From: Pseudomonas ovata
GTDB taxonomy: Bacteria > Pseudomonadota > Gammaproteobacteria > Pseudomonadales > Pseudomonadaceae
NCBI RefSeq assembly: GCF_003131185.1
Contig: NZ_QFFU01000006.1
Span: forward strand, 1-64,000
DNA length: 64,000 bases
Reading direction: 5' to 3'
Under the pieces are notes generated by a model. That model saw nothing but the letters and a program-made list of their open reading frames with translations. It was not told the origin of the DNA and searched no databases. Every line of letters starts with the position of its first letter. Within the stretch, counting starts at the first letter, position 1. The translations under genes and the position numbers were made by a program. This document shows positions 10,827 to 19,805 of the stretch, in pieces.

Positions 10827-11660
10827 TTACTGCCGTGGCTGGTACGCCTTGCCGTAATGCCGCTCCATGCGCGCCTGCAGCAGTTCCAGGCCGATCGACA
10901 TGATCCAGTACAACACCGCTGCGGTGGTCAGCATCTCGATGTAGCGGTAGCTGGAGCGCCCATACGATTGCGCCAGGAACATCACCTCCCAGACCCCCAT
11001 TACGGAAATCAGTGACGAGTCCTTGAGCATCGAGATGAACTGGTTGGTGGTCGGCGGGATGATCGTGCGCATCGCTTGCGGCAGGGTCACCAGCCAGAAC
11101 ACCTGCACCGGGCGCAGGGCCATGGCCATGGCCGCTTCACGCTGCCCGGCCGCCACGCCGATGATGCCGGCGCGAAAGATCTCGCTCAGGTAGGCACCGT
11201 AGTTCAGCGACAGGGCAATGATGCCGGCGACGATCGCGCCCGGTACCACGCCGATCTGCGGCAGGCCCAGGTAGATCAGCAGAATCTGGATCAACAGCGG
11301 CGTGCCACGAAAGAACGAGGCATAGAAGCTGGCAATGCCAAACGCCACCGCACTACGCGACAGGCGTGCCAGGGCGGCGACAAAGCCCAGCAGCACCGAC
11401 ACCCCGATCGAGCACAGGCACACGAACAAGGTGAGCGCGGCGCCCTGGAGAAAGCCGTTGGGCGCCAGGTGCAGGCCCACCAGGTTGGGCAGCTTGTCGA
11501 GGATGATCGAGAACTTCAGGTCAAAGCTCAGGAAAAACCCGGCAAACAGGGCGAACATGGCCGCCCACGTCAGGTACAGCCGGGTGCGAAAGCCGAACAC
11601 GCGCTTGAGCAGACTGGCCCTGGCCGGCGCCGGTGGACGTTGTGAAGGAGTGCCGGTCAT
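10827..11660 (-). CDS. Amino-acid-type ABC transporter permease
   Basis: An inner-membrane permease of the HisM/GlnP family. The 277 residues include the EAA-like loop QREAAMAMALRPVQVFWLV and VTLPQAMRTIIPPTTNQF, plus five or more hydrophobic segments. The ATG at 11660 overlaps the TGA of the upstream binding-protein gene (ATGA), indicating translational coupling. No ATP-binding subunit follows. The next element is a BIME and a gene on the other strand. The ATPase must come from elsewhere. Substrate is unknown. The divergent mmuM gene suggests a methylated sulfur amino acid, which is inference only. Confidence 0.92.
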   Translation of the reverse strand: MTGTPSQRPPAPARASLLKRVFGFRTRLYLTWAAMFALFAGFFLSFDLKFSIILDKLPNLVGLHLAPNGFLQGAALTLFVCLCSIGVSVLLGFVAALARLSRSAVAFGIASFYASFFRGTPLLIQILLIYLGLPQIGVVPGAIVAGIIALSLNYGAYLSEIFRAGIIGVAAGQREAAMAMALRPVQVFWLVTLPQAMRTIIPPTTNQFISMLKDSSLISVMGVWEVMFLAQSYGRSSYRYIEMLTTAAVLYWIMSIGLELLQARMERHYGKAYQPRQ

Positions 11661-12478
11661 TTGCTGATGTCGGCGCCGATCCACTTCTGCGACAGCGTGC
11701 TCAGGGTGCCGTCCTTCTTGAGTTCGGCGAACACTTCACGCACCTTGGCGTTCCACTCGGCATCGCCTTTTTCCACGGTCACAAAGTTCGGCTCTTCGTA
11801 CAGCGAAGCACCCGCCAGCTTGAAGCGCTTGTCCTGGTCCAGGCGAGGCTGAGCGGTGACCAGGTTGGTCAGTACCGCATCCAGGCGCTTGCCGGCGCCC
11901 AGGCCCAGGTCCTGGAAAGCCACGTTGTCATTGTCGTAAGGCGCGATCTGTACATTGTCGAACGGGTACTCCAGCGGCTTGCCGGTAGCGCCCTCGATCA
12001 CCAGGTTCTTGTTCAGGTAACTTTCGTAGCTTGAGGCGCTGGTCAGGCCGACTTTCTTGCCGCTCAGGTCCTTGGCCGACTGGATGCGATCGTCCTTGGC
12101 ATTGACCACGATCACCGCTGGCGAAGCGTAGTACTCGACCGGGAAATCGAACACTTCGGCACGCGACTGGCTTGGCGTCATCGAGCAGATGCAGATGTCG
12201 TAACGCCCGCTCCAGCGACCGGCGGCGATCACATCCCAAGACGGTGTTTCCAGGCGCAGCTTGACGCCCAGCTTGGCGGCAACGGCCTTGGCCACGTCGA
12301 CGTCGAAGCCGTCGAGCTGGTTCTGGTCATTGAGGAACGAGAAGGGCGGATAGCTTTCCATCAGGACGTTGACCAGCTCTTTTTTCTCTTCCACCCGTTG
12401 CAGAGTGGCGCCCGCCAGGGCCTGGCTGGAAACAGTCAAAGCAAACAGGCCAAGGCCCAAAAGCGCACGAATTTTCAC
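11657..12478 (-). CDS. Amino-acid-type ABC transporter substrate-binding protein
   Basis: A periplasmic solute-binding protein of family 3 (HisJ-like), 273 residues from a GTG start at 12478 behind GAGG. The signal peptide is VKIRALLGLGLFALTVSSQA, cleaved near ALA. The mature part shows YPPFSFLNDQNQLDGFDVDV, the usual start of family 3, and SMTPSQSRAEVFDF. It is the first gene of a two-gene unit with the permease. An upstream ATG frame (12514) would add residues before the signal peptide and is less likely. Confidence 0.92.
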   Translation of the reverse strand: MKIRALLGLGLFALTVSSQALAGATLQRVEEKKELVNVLMESYPPFSFLNDQNQLDGFDVDVAKAVAAKLGVKLRLETPSWDVIAAGRWSGRYDICICSMTPSQSRAEVFDFPVEYYASPAVIVVNAKDDRIQSAKDLSGKKVGLTSASSYESYLNKNLVIEGATGKPLEYPFDNVQIAPYDNDNVAFQDLGLGAGKRLDAVLTNLVTAQPRLDQDKRFKLAGASLYEEPNFVTVEKGDAEWNAKVREVFAELKKDGTLSTLSQKWIGADISK

Positions 12479-12519
12479 TTCACATCCTCGAAAAATCTGT
12501 TGTAGTGGGGCCAAAGGGG

Positions 12520-12560
12520 CGTATTTAATACGTTATATAAGACTCAATTCTAATGAGTCT
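12520..12560. promoter_or_regulatory. Two palindromes in the ABC transporter / mmuM divergent promoter
   Basis: CGTATTTAATACG (12520-12532) is a perfect 6-bp inverted repeat around one base. AGACTCA (12540-12546) and TGAGTCT (12554-12560) form a second one with a 7-base loop. Both lie in the AT-rich gap between divergent start codons and are plausible operators for one regulator. No regulator gene is adjacent. Confidence 0.5.
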
Positions 12561-12588
12561 TTTTCATATGTATATAAGTAGACCGAAT

Positions 12589-13485
12589 ATGACTCAGAAA
12601 ACAACGGTAATCCTCGATGGTGGTATGGGCCGAGAGCTGCAGCGCAGAGGCGCGCCGTTCCGCCAGCCGGAGTGGTCGGCGCTGGCGCTGACCGAGGCGC
12701 CCGAGGCCGTTATTGCCGTGCATGCCGCCTACATTCAGAGCGGCGCGCAGATAATTACCAGCAACAGCTACGCCGTGGTGCCGTTCCATATTGGTGAAGA
12801 ACGCTTTGCCCGCGAAGGCGAGGCCCTGGCCGCCACCGCCGGCCAACTGGCGCGCCAGGCCGCCGACACCCAGGGTTCGGGTGTGCAAGTGGCCGGTTCG
12901 CTGCCGCCGCTGTTCGGTTCCTACCGCCCCGACCTGTTCGATGCCGAACGCGCCGGGCAAATCCTGGCGCCGCTGGTGCGCGGCCTGGCGGCCCATGTCG
13001 ACCTGTGGCTGGCCGAGACCCAGAGCAGCATCGTCGAAGCGCAGACCATTCGTGCCGGCCTGCCCAACGATGGCAAGCCGTTCTGGCTGTCCTTCACCTT
13101 GCAGGATGAAGAAGTCGACGCGACCCCGCGCCTGCGCTCGGGCGAAACCGTAGCCGACGCCGCCCGTGCTGCGGCCGAACTGGGGGCTGCAACATTGTTG
13201 TTCAATTGCAGCCAGCCTGAGGTGATCGGCGCGGCCATCGATGCGGCCCGTGCCGTATTTGCCGAGCTGCACGTGGACATCGGCGTGGGGGCCTACGCCA
13301 ACGCCTTTCCGCCCCAACCCAAGGACGCCAAGGCCAACGACGGCCTGGACGAGCTGCGCGAAGACCTCGACCCCGAAGGCTACCTGCAGTGGGCGGCCAA
13401 CTGGGTGCAACGCGGCGCCAGCCACATCGGCGGCTGCTGCGGCATCGGACCCGAGCACATTGCAGTGCTGGCCAAGGGGCTCTGA
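12589..13485 (+). CDS. mmuM: Homocysteine S-methyltransferase family protein
   Basis: Transfers a methyl group, typically from S-methylmethionine, to homocysteine to give methionine. The 298 residues from the ATG at 12589 start MTQKTTVILDGGMGREL. The zinc-binding cysteines are present: LLFNCSQPEV and the C-terminal GGCCGIGPEHI pair. Length fits the MmuM family. It is divergent from an ABC transporter that could import the methyl donor. Upstream in-frame ATGs at 12553 and 12568 lie within or next to the palindromic control region and are less likely. Confidence 0.88.
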   Translation: MTQKTTVILDGGMGRELQRRGAPFRQPEWSALALTEAPEAVIAVHAAYIQSGAQIITSNSYAVVPFHIGEERFAREGEALAATAGQLARQAADTQGSGVQVAGSLPPLFGSYRPDLFDAERAGQILAPLVRGLAAHVDLWLAETQSSIVEAQTIRAGLPNDGKPFWLSFTLQDEEVDATPRLRSGETVADAARAAAELGAATLLFNCSQPEVIGAAIDAARAVFAELHVDIGVGAYANAFPPQPKDAKANDGLDELREDLDPEGYLQWAANWVQRGASHIGGCCGIGPEHIAVLAKGL

Positions 13486-13506
13486 TTGATTGGATTTACC
13501 CCCCGG

Positions 13507-13634
13507 GGGTAGGAGCGCGCTTGCCGGTATGCCGGACCACCGCGACCGGCTGCGTTAGCAGTCGTAAATTTGTGGCGTTTCCGAGATTTCTGCGAGCGCT
13601 ACGCACTCGGTCGCGGGCAAGCGCGCTCCTACAC
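13507..13634. repeat. BIME, GTAGGAGCGCGCTTGCC family
   Basis: The left arm GTAGGAGCGCGCTTGCC carries an insertion (GGTATGCCGGACCACC) before CGCGACCGG. The right arm CGGTCGCGGGCAAGCGCGCT ends at CCTACA. The inner part GCTGCGTTAGCAGTCGTAAA matches the element at 36.3 kb. It lies between mmuM and the mqo terminator. Confidence 0.85.
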
Positions 13635-13680
13635 CGGTCCTGTGTTGGGGGGGCTACAGCAATCGGGTTGATGCGGTAAA

Positions 13681-13721
13681 AACAAAACCCCGTGGCTTTG
13701 CAAGTCCACGGGGTTTTTGTT
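13681..13721. terminator. Bidirectional terminator for mqo and mmuM
   Basis: AAAACCCCGTGG and CCACGGGGTTTTT form a strong stem with T-tracts on both strands. It is placed just beyond the mqo stop on the minus strand. Confidence 0.85.
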
Positions 13722-13739
13722 TATCCGCCGTTCAAGGCA

Positions 13740-15251
13740 TCAGGCGATGCTTTGTGCCGCGTTCTGCGGGTGCTCGGCCAGGCCGAGGTTTTCGTCGCTC
13801 TGGCTGCTGATGCGCTGGTACAGCTGCGCGTCGGTGGCCAGGGCCTTTTCACGGGCCGGGAAGATTTCGTCAAGCTTGGCGGCCCACTGACCCTTGGTCT
13901 GCTCCGGGAAGCAGCGCTCGATCAGTTCCAGCATGATCGACACAGTTACCGAGGCGCCCGGAGAGGCCCCCAGCAAAGCCGCCAGCGAACCATCGGCGGA
14001 CGAGACCAGCTCGGTACCGAATTGCAGTACGCCGCCCTTCTTGGCGTCTTTCTTGATGATCTGCACACGCTGGCCGGCAATCTCCAGGCGCCAGTCCTCG
14101 GCCTTGGCCTCGGGGTAGAAGCGACGCAGCGAGTTCAGGCGCTGCTCCATCGACTGACGCACTTCACTGACCAGGTACTTGGTCAGGTCCATGTTGTCGC
14201 GGGCCACGGCCAGCATCGGTTTGATATTGCCCAGGCGCACCGAGAACGGCAGGTCCAGGAACGAGCCGTGCTTGAGAAACTTGGTGGTAAAACCGGCGTA
14301 CGGTCCGAACAGCAGGGATTTCTTGCCATCAACCACGCGGGTGTCCAGGTGCGGCACCGACATCGGCGGCGAGCCCACGGCGGCCTGGCTGTAGACCTTG
14401 GCCTGGTGACGCTTGACCACCTCGGGGTTGTCGCAACGCAGCCACTGGCCGCTGACCGGGAAGCCGCCAAAGCCCTTGCTCTCGTCGATGCCCGACATCT
14501 GCAGCAGCGGCAGGGCCGCGCCGCCGGCACCGAGGAATACGAAGCGGGCGTCGATATCTCGGCTGCTGCCGCTGTTGACGTCCTTGATGGTCACGGTCCA
14601 GCCCTTGCCGTTGCGGGCAAGGCCGGTCACGCGCTTGTTGTACTTGACCTGCGAGTCGGGCGTGCTGGCCAGGTGCTTGAGCAACTGGTTGGTCAGGGCG
14701 CCGAAGTTGACGTCGGTGCCGTTGCTCATGAAGGTGGCGGCCAGCTTTTCGTCGGGCTTGCGGCCGGACATCATCAGCGGCATCCACTCGGCCAGCGTGG
14801 CCTTGTCCTCGGTGTACTGCATGGCTGCAAAGGCGTGGTGCTGGCGCAGGGTTTCGAAGCGCGCCTTGAGGAACGACATGTCCTTCTCGCCCTGTACATA
14901 ACTCAGGTGCGGGACGGGATTGATGAATGTACGTGTCGTTTCGAAGCTGCCCTTGCGCACCAGATAAGCCCAGAATTGCTTCGAGACTTCGAACTGGGTA
15001 TTGATGTGCACGGCTTTCTTGATGTCGACGGAACCGTCGGCTGCCTGCGGCGTGTAGTTCAGCTCGCACAGGCCGGCGTGACCGGTGCCGGCGTTGTTCC
15101 AGGGGTTGGAACTCTCTGCGGCACCGGAATCCATCAGCTCGACGACTTCCAGCTTCAGGCTGGGGTCAAGCTCTTTGAGCAGTACTGCCAGGGTGGCACT
15201 CATGATGCCTGCCCCGACCAATACCACGTCGACTGCTTCGTTATGCGCCAT
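13740..15251 (-). CDS. mqo: Malate:quinone oxidoreductase
   Basis: A peripheral membrane FAD enzyme that oxidises malate to oxaloacetate and passes electrons to quinone, the main TCA malate-oxidising step in pseudomonads. It has 503 residues from the ATG at 15251 ([20 protein letters not shown]). Family blocks include [34 protein letters not shown] and [18 protein letters not shown]. Length matches Mqo. It stands alone with its own terminator. The ten extra residues in the longest frame are not family-like. Confidence 0.96.
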   Translation of the reverse strand: MAHNEAVDVVLVGAGIMSATLAVLLKELDPSLKLEVVELMDSGAAESSNPWNNAGTGHAGLCELNYTPQAADGSVDIKKAVHINTQFEVSKQFWAYLVRKGSFETTRTFINPVPHLSYVQGEKDMSFLKARFETLRQHHAFAAMQYTEDKATLAEWMPLMMSGRKPDEKLAATFMSNGTDVNFGALTNQLLKHLASTPDSQVKYNKRVTGLARNGKGWTVTIKDVNSGSSRDIDARFVFLGAGGAALPLLQMSGIDESKGFGGFPVSGQWLRCDNPEVVKRHQAKVYSQAAVGSPPMSVPHLDTRVVDGKKSLLFGPYAGFTTKFLKHGSFLDLPFSVRLGNIKPMLAVARDNMDLTKYLVSEVRQSMEQRLNSLRRFYPEAKAEDWRLEIAGQRVQIIKKDAKKGGVLQFGTELVSSADGSLAALLGASPGASVTVSIMLELIERCFPEQTKGQWAAKLDEIFPAREKALATDAQLYQRISSQSDENLGLAEHPQNAAQSIA

Positions 15252-15937
15252 TAACGCGTCTCCAAAATCTGCAGCACCCAATTGACGGCCTGCGATCCCG
15301 AGGCTGGATGCCAGTGTGCGGGGGGTGGATCAAGGTTATACCCCACAGTGTCTGGCCGGGATCGAGTGTCCGATTCTTCGCAATGTTTTGCATCTCAAGC
15401 GCAGGTCCGGTCGGGCTGTTCAAGGGTTCATCAGTCTGTCATGAACGCATTTTGCAGCCCGCAGGGCCATTCGACCATCGTCAGGACGATGGCCCGGGCT
15501 CAGCTCCTGGACGTTGCGCCGCGACGTTCGACCCTGCCGGGTGAAGCCGATGGGGACACCAAGGGTGCATCTTCAAACCTATTCATGTGCTCGCCACACT
15601 CTTGTGAAGTTGTGAAACCCGTTATTTCGCGCTCTTTTGGACACGCGAACCAAACCTCAAAAAGGGCTGCAATGCAGCTCTGGCCAGTGCTGTCTTCATG
15701 GGTAGGCGTCGAGGGTCGGCAAAGGTTCGCCCGGATGCGAGCGATCGCACACCGTCCATCGAAAACTGCATGAAGCAGACTGCGTGGGCGGCTCTCTGTG
15801 GGCATGGCGGGGAGCTAATTTCGTGGATTAGCGATGCTGCGAGGCCCGATCAGGAGACGTCCTTATAATCGGGGGGAGATTATAGCGATGAAATATCAGG
15901 AATTGATCGGCTTGATTGACTTTTATTCGCGAAGAAA
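15252..15937. other. Long intergenic region upstream of mqo
   Basis: About 690 bp with no convincing gene. Open frames at 15282-15773 (+) and 15500-15805 (-) have unlikely compositions. TATAAT occurs near 15865 with no good -35. A possible small plus-strand frame starting at 15888 lies antisense to the better-supported gene at 15938-16171. The mqo promoter must lie near the left end, but I could not place it. Confidence 0.4.
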
Positions 15938-16171
15938 TCACGCAGCCAGCATTGGACGCAGGCGAGAACGTGATGCACGCGGCGCAATCCGGGCGCTGGC
16001 GGGCAGTGGCTGGCCGAGCCAGGCGAGGCGTTGTTCGGTGACCTGGACCCAGTCTTTACCCTCCGGGGCCTGGCGGCAGTGCTTGAATGCGCGGCAGACA
16101 CCGGCCTGATCGAGGCGGGCGTAGTGGCAAAGTGCATGACGTGCGCTGAAGAGCGAGCGGAGAAATTCCAT
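15938..16171 (-). CDS. Small Pseudomonas hypothetical protein
   Basis: 77 residues, starting MEFLRSLFSARHALCHYARL, then FKHCRQAPEGKDWVQVTEQR and WLGQPLPASARI. The start is supported by a CAGGAGCCCTGTC ribosome site. The first part resembles a short conserved Pseudomonas family as I remember it. The arginine-rich tail may be less conserved. No signal peptide or catalytic motif. Function unknown. Confidence 0.6.
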   Translation of the reverse strand: MEFLRSLFSARHALCHYARLDQAGVCRAFKHCRQAPEGKDWVQVTEQRLAWLGQPLPASARIAPRASRSRLRPMLAA

Positions 16172-16350
16172 GACAGGGCTCCTGTACCGTTGATGCGCCC
16201 AGCTTGAGCGGCACAGGTGACACCCTGATTACAACCCGCGCCTGGCTGAACCATCACAGCCTGCCAATGGTCGGATTTTCAGCTAGTGAGGTGGTCAGCG
16301 TCGCCGCTATACTGCCGCCCATCGAGTGCCTGGCCCATGGAGAATTGAGC

Positions 16351-16932
16351 ATGCTGCGTCGCGTTTTGTTTGGTCTGCTTGCTGTAAGCAGTTTGACTCT
16401 GGTCGGTTGTGCCCACAGCCCGCAACAACTGAGCCCGCAACCGCGGCTTACCGCGCAACTGGCGCCGGTCGGTCACGGCCAGCCGGTGGTGGTGCGTGTG
16501 GTCGATGGTCGTCCGGGCCCTACACTGGGCACCCGCGGTGGCCTGTACCCGGAAACCAGTGCCATCAGCGTCAATGGAGCCGACCTGCTGCCCAAGCTGC
16601 AGGCCCAGGCCGAAGCGGCGGTGCGCCTGCTGGGCTTCACGCCTTCCCAGGGCGGCAACGCGCCGCAGCTGACCGTGACCCTGGCCGAACTGCGTTACCA
16701 GTCGCCCAAGGAAGGCATGTACGTCACTGAAGCCACCATCAGCTCGACCTTCCGCGCCGATGTGCGCAACAACGGGCGTACCTACAGCGGCCGCTATGCG
16801 GCTTCCCTGGACCAGCGCTTCGGCATGGCGCCCAACCAGGAAACCAACACCAAGCTGGTCGGCGATGTCCTGAGCGATGCGCTGACCCGCGTGTTCCAGG
16901 ACCAGACCGTCGCCACCACCCTGGCGCAGTAG
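16351..16932 (+). CDS. YajG-family lipoprotein
   Basis: 193 residues from the ATG at 16351. The lipoprotein signal is MLRRVLFGLLAVSSLTLVGC, with cysteine as residue 20 of the lipobox. The mature part carries GHGQPVVVRVVDGRPGPTLG and TRVFQDQTVATTL, as in YajG. Function of YajG is uncertain. It is an outer-membrane-directed lipoprotein. It is monocistronic with a strong terminator right after it. The longer frame from 16204 adds an implausible extension before the signal peptide. Confidence 0.88.
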   Translation: MLRRVLFGLLAVSSLTLVGCAHSPQQLSPQPRLTAQLAPVGHGQPVVVRVVDGRPGPTLGTRGGLYPETSAISVNGADLLPKLQAQAEAAVRLLGFTPSQGGNAPQLTVTLAELRYQSPKEGMYVTEATISSTFRADVRNNGRTYSGRYAASLDQRFGMAPNQETNTKLVGDVLSDALTRVFQDQTVATTLAQ

Positions 16933-16941
16933 ACCTGGCGC

Positions 16942-16979
16942 CAACAAAAAGCCCGGCTTGCAGGCCGGGCTTTTTGTTG
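16942..16979. terminator. Bidirectional terminator after yajG-like gene
   Basis: CAACAAAAAGCCCGGC and GCCGGGCTTTTTGTTG form a 16-bp perfect stem with T-runs on both strands. It serves the lipoprotein gene and probably the convergent small gene ending at 17002. Confidence 0.9.
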
Positions 16980-17001
16980 TCTGCTGTTGGCCAATGGCGG
17001 G

Positions 17002-17208
17002 TCAGGCCACCTGCTGGGAAAAATCCAGGAAACTCAAGCCGGTGTCAGGGTCCTGCTCAGGCAGGTCCTGATGCTGATGGCCGCCCAGCGCGCAGTAGAC
17101 CAGCCAGCGACGGTCGTGGACATTGAAGGCCAGCGCGTCGATGAGGTCTTGCTGTTCTTCGTTCTGGGCAATCAGGTAAAGACGGTCCTGGTTATTGGCG
17201 TGCAGCAT
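17002..17208 (-). CDS. Small hypothetical protein
   Basis: 68 residues from the ATG at 17208 (MLHANNQDRLYLIAQNEEQQ, DALAFNVHDRRWLVYCALGG). Acidic and soluble, with no recognised domain. The longer frame to 17289 has a low-complexity start and is rejected. It is convergent with the yajG-like gene across a shared terminator. Probably a Pseudomonas-restricted family. Function unknown. Confidence 0.65.
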   Translation of the reverse strand: MLHANNQDRLYLIAQNEEQQDLIDALAFNVHDRRWLVYCALGGHQHQDLPEQDPDTGLSFLDFSQQVA

Positions 17209-17329
17209 GGTGGCTCCGCAATGTGGGCGATCCTTGCAAGCTGTGGCAGCGCTGCTGCGCTGCCACACTCCGTTCGAGGAGCCATACAATGCCCGGACAT
17301 CATGACGATCGCGTGACGACAGGCGCCGG

Positions 17330-18496
17330 TCAAGGCAGGGCCAGGCCGGCCTTGATGCGGTACTGGTTGCGCACCGGCGTGGCGTACTGCTGGATCAGGT
17401 AGGGGCGGTGCTCGGCCGGGCAGCCGGCCAGGCGGCTTTCCCACTCGGCCTGGGCCTTGTCCAGCTCCTGGGTGCCGAACAACTCGCTGGCGGTGGGCAC
17501 ATTGAGGCTGGCATCGGCTTCGCTCCACTGTGCCCAGGCCAGGTAGTGCACCGGAAACAACCGATAGCCACGCAGGATCTGCCGGTCCATTTCCTGGGCC
17601 AGCAGCTTGGTGTCTTCGAAGTGTCCGGTGATCGGTGGTGCAAAGTTGATATGCACCCGGCCTTTGTAGCCTGTGATGCCCAGCGCGATACTGATGTCGT
17701 CTTCGCCCTCGGTCTTGGTGTAGCCGCCGGTGGTGGCGCGAATGTACAGCTCACGGGCCTTGGCGTGGTCGCAGGGGTCGTATTCGTAGCTGATCGACAC
17801 CGGGGTCAGGTTCAGTGAACGGATCACCTCGGCGAACGGCTCGTCCTTGCGACTCATGTGAAACATCTTGAGGATCGCCGATTCGGTACGGTCGTCACCA
17901 TCCTTGGCGCGGCCTTCGGCCTGGGCGATCCAGATCGATTGCCCGTCCTGGGTGATGGAATGATTGATGTACGCTGAAAGCAACTGGTAGGCGGCCAGTT
18001 TTTCCCGGCGGCCGCTGAGCGAGCGGTGCACAATGAAGCTCTTGTTCAGGCGCATCAGGTCGCTGACGAAGGGCTTTTGCAGCAGGTTGTCGCCAATGGC
18101 AATGCGCGGGGTCGGCAGGCCGGCATGGTACACCGCATAGTTGACGAAGGCCGGGTCCATGACGATGTCGCGGTGGTTGGCCAGAAGCAGATAGGCGCTG
18201 CCGGACTTGAATTGCTCGACGCCGGTGTAGGTCACGCCGTCGGTGGCGCGCTCGATGGTGTGGTCGACGTAGACCTCGACCTTGTCCTGCAGGCTGGCGA
18301 CCGAGTCGATGCCTGTAAACTCCCGGCGCAGCTTGCGCGCCAGGGCCGGTTGCAGAAACCAGCCCAGGGTACCGGCCAGGCGCGGGAAACGAAACTTGGT
18401 CAAAGTGGCAAGGAAGGCCTTGTCGCTGAGCAGGCGTGCCAGCACAGCGGGGACTTCTGCATCGTTGTAAGGTCGGATGGCATCGAATTCGCCCAT
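17330..18496 (-). CDS. 1-acyl-sn-glycerol-3-phosphate acyltransferase family protein
   Basis: A membrane-associated glycerolipid acyltransferase, 388 residues from ATG 18496 (MGEFDAIRPYNDAEVPAVLA). An ATG directly before it at 18499 is equally possible. The acyltransferase HX4D block is LANHRDIVMD. The substrate-site motif region includes IAQAEGRAKDG. Family members acylate lysophosphatidate or related lipids, but the acceptor here is unknown. It is divergent from the CPXCG operon. Confidence 0.85.
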   Translation of the reverse strand: MGEFDAIRPYNDAEVPAVLARLLSDKAFLATLTKFRFPRLAGTLGWFLQPALARKLRREFTGIDSVASLQDKVEVYVDHTIERATDGVTYTGVEQFKSGSAYLLLANHRDIVMDPAFVNYAVYHAGLPTPRIAIGDNLLQKPFVSDLMRLNKSFIVHRSLSGRREKLAAYQLLSAYINHSITQDGQSIWIAQAEGRAKDGDDRTESAILKMFHMSRKDEPFAEVIRSLNLTPVSISYEYDPCDHAKARELYIRATTGGYTKTEGEDDISIALGITGYKGRVHINFAPPITGHFEDTKLLAQEMDRQILRGYRLFPVHYLAWAQWSEADASLNVPTASELFGTQELDKAQAEWESRLAGCPAEHRPYLIQQYATPVRNQYRIKAGLALP

Positions 18497-18636
18497 CATG
18501 CTCTCTTGTAGGGAACGGATAGAGTTAAGGGAAGGCCGGTCTGAAATAAGACGGATAGCAGATTCCGGTTTCAGCAAAAAGGCTCGGCCTTCGAACAGGC
18601 GGCCGATTATACGCAAAAACATCAGAGGCAGACCCG

Positions 18637-18819
18637 ATGCAGGAATTACAGGATTATCAATGCCCGTATTGTGGCGAATCAGTCGAGACCCTGCTGGACC
18701 TGTCCGGTGGCGATCAGCAGTACATAGAGGATTGCCAGGTGTGTTGCCGACCCATCGTGTTCGATTTGCGCACCGACGGCGAACAATGGAGCCTGGATGT
18801 ACGCAGCGAGAACGAATGA
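18637..18819 (+). CDS. CPXCG-motif cysteine-rich protein
   Basis: 60 residues with two CxxC pairs, YQCPYCGES and EDCQVCCRPIVFDL, expected to bind zinc in a rubredoxin-like knuckle. It is the first gene of a tight operon. Its stop overlaps the next start (ATGATGA context). The family is widespread in gammaproteobacteria. Function unknown. Confidence 0.9.
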   Translation: MQELQDYQCPYCGESVETLLDLSGGDQQYIEDCQVCCRPIVFDLRTDGEQWSLDVRSENE

Positions 18820-19079
18820 TGCAACGAATCTACGAGCCCGAACACCTGCTTGAAGGCGAACTGCTGCTGGCCATGCTGGCCAGCGAAGGGGTCCGGGCGC
18901 ATCTGACCGGGCAGGACCTGCTGGGCGGCATGGGGCATTTGCCGGTGAGCGGCCTGCTGGGCATTGTGGTCGACGATGCTCAGGTCGACCGGGCGCTGGC
19001 GCTGATCAGCGCGTACAATGCCGCCCTGCCTGTGGACGGCGATGAGCCGGACAGTTATCCCGATGTACTGGTGTGCTGA
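18819..19079 (+). CDS. DUF2007-type putative signal-transducing protein
   Basis: 86 residues starting MQRIYEPEHLLEGELLLAML, with the DUF2007 pattern in which an early region binds to a ferredoxin-like fold (SGLLGIVVDDAQVDRALALI). It overlaps the end of the CPXCG gene; a second ATG at 18816 is also in frame. DUF2007 proteins are thought to be regulatory PII-like small proteins, which is not proven. It is followed 3 bp later by a YedK-like gene. Confidence 0.82.
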   Translation: MQRIYEPEHLLEGELLLAMLASEGVRAHLTGQDLLGGMGHLPVSGLLGIVVDDAQVDRALALISAYNAALPVDGDEPDSYPDVLVC

Positions 19080-19082
19080 ACA

Positions 19083-19703
19083 ATGTGTGGACGTTATGCG
19101 CTGTTTCGCTGGACCCCCGAGTTTGCCGCCTTGCCGGGCTTCCCGCAGGGCCAGCGGGCGCAATGGAATATCTGCCCGGCCGACTGGGTGCTGATGCTGC
19201 GCAGTGTCGAGGGCGAGCAGAGCCTGGCGCGAGCCCGCTGGGGCCTGACGCCGCCCTGGCTGACCGACCTGACGCGCACACCGGCCCATGCCCGCGCTGA
19301 AACCGTCGCCGAACAACCGATGTTTCGCGAGGCGTTCAACCTGCGTCGCTGCCTGTTGCCGGCCAACGGCTTCTACGAATGGCGCGGCGGGGTGCGCAAG
19401 CGGCCTTTCTGGCTGAGCCCGGGTGAGGGCGGGACGCTGCATTTCGCCGCGATCTGGGAAGCGTACCCGGTGCAGGAACAGATCTGGCTGAGCGTGGCGC
19501 TGGTGACCCAGCCGGCCATGGACCAGCGCCGGCCGCTGATGCTCGATGCGCAAGGCCAGCAAACCTGGCTTGACCCGAAAGCTGGCGAGGAGGCCCTGCA
19601 GGCACTGCTGGTCTCACGGCAGATCCCGCTGCGCGAACGGCCGTTGAGCAACCTGGTCAACGACCCGACCCTCAACGGCCCGCAATGCCTGACGCCCTTG
19701 TAA
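19083..19703 (+). CDS. SOS response-associated peptidase family (YedK/HMCES-like), altered active site
   Basis: 206 residues, beginning MCGRYALF with the nucleophilic Cys2 used by YedK/HMCES to crosslink abasic sites in ssDNA. NGFYEWRGG keeps the catalytic glutamate. Compared with my memory of E. coli YedK, the active-site Asn (in INARVETA) is His here (PAHARAETV). The His in IHDRRPLVL is replaced (MDQRRPLML). Abasic-site binding may persist, but crosslink chemistry could differ. Last gene of the CPXCG-DUF2007 operon. Confidence 0.85.
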   Translation: MCGRYALFRWTPEFAALPGFPQGQRAQWNICPADWVLMLRSVEGEQSLARARWGLTPPWLTDLTRTPAHARAETVAEQPMFREAFNLRRCLLPANGFYEWRGGVRKRPFWLSPGEGGTLHFAAIWEAYPVQEQIWLSVALVTQPAMDQRRPLMLDAQGQQTWLDPKAGEEALQALLVSRQIPLRERPLSNLVNDPTLNGPQCLTPL

Positions 19704-19805
19704 CTCAAACCCGCCGTTTCACGTCTGACGTCGACCACTCAAGCGTTGGTGCGAAGGTGCAAGTCATTCATGGCCTGCAGATACCTGTCAGAGCACTGCC
19801 CGCTG

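Noticed and set aside
15888..16109. Small plus-strand frame beginning MKYQELIGLIDFYSRRN with GGGGGAG upstream
   Set aside because: Antisense to the better-supported small gene at 15938-16171, and its later part is arginine-rich shadow sequence.
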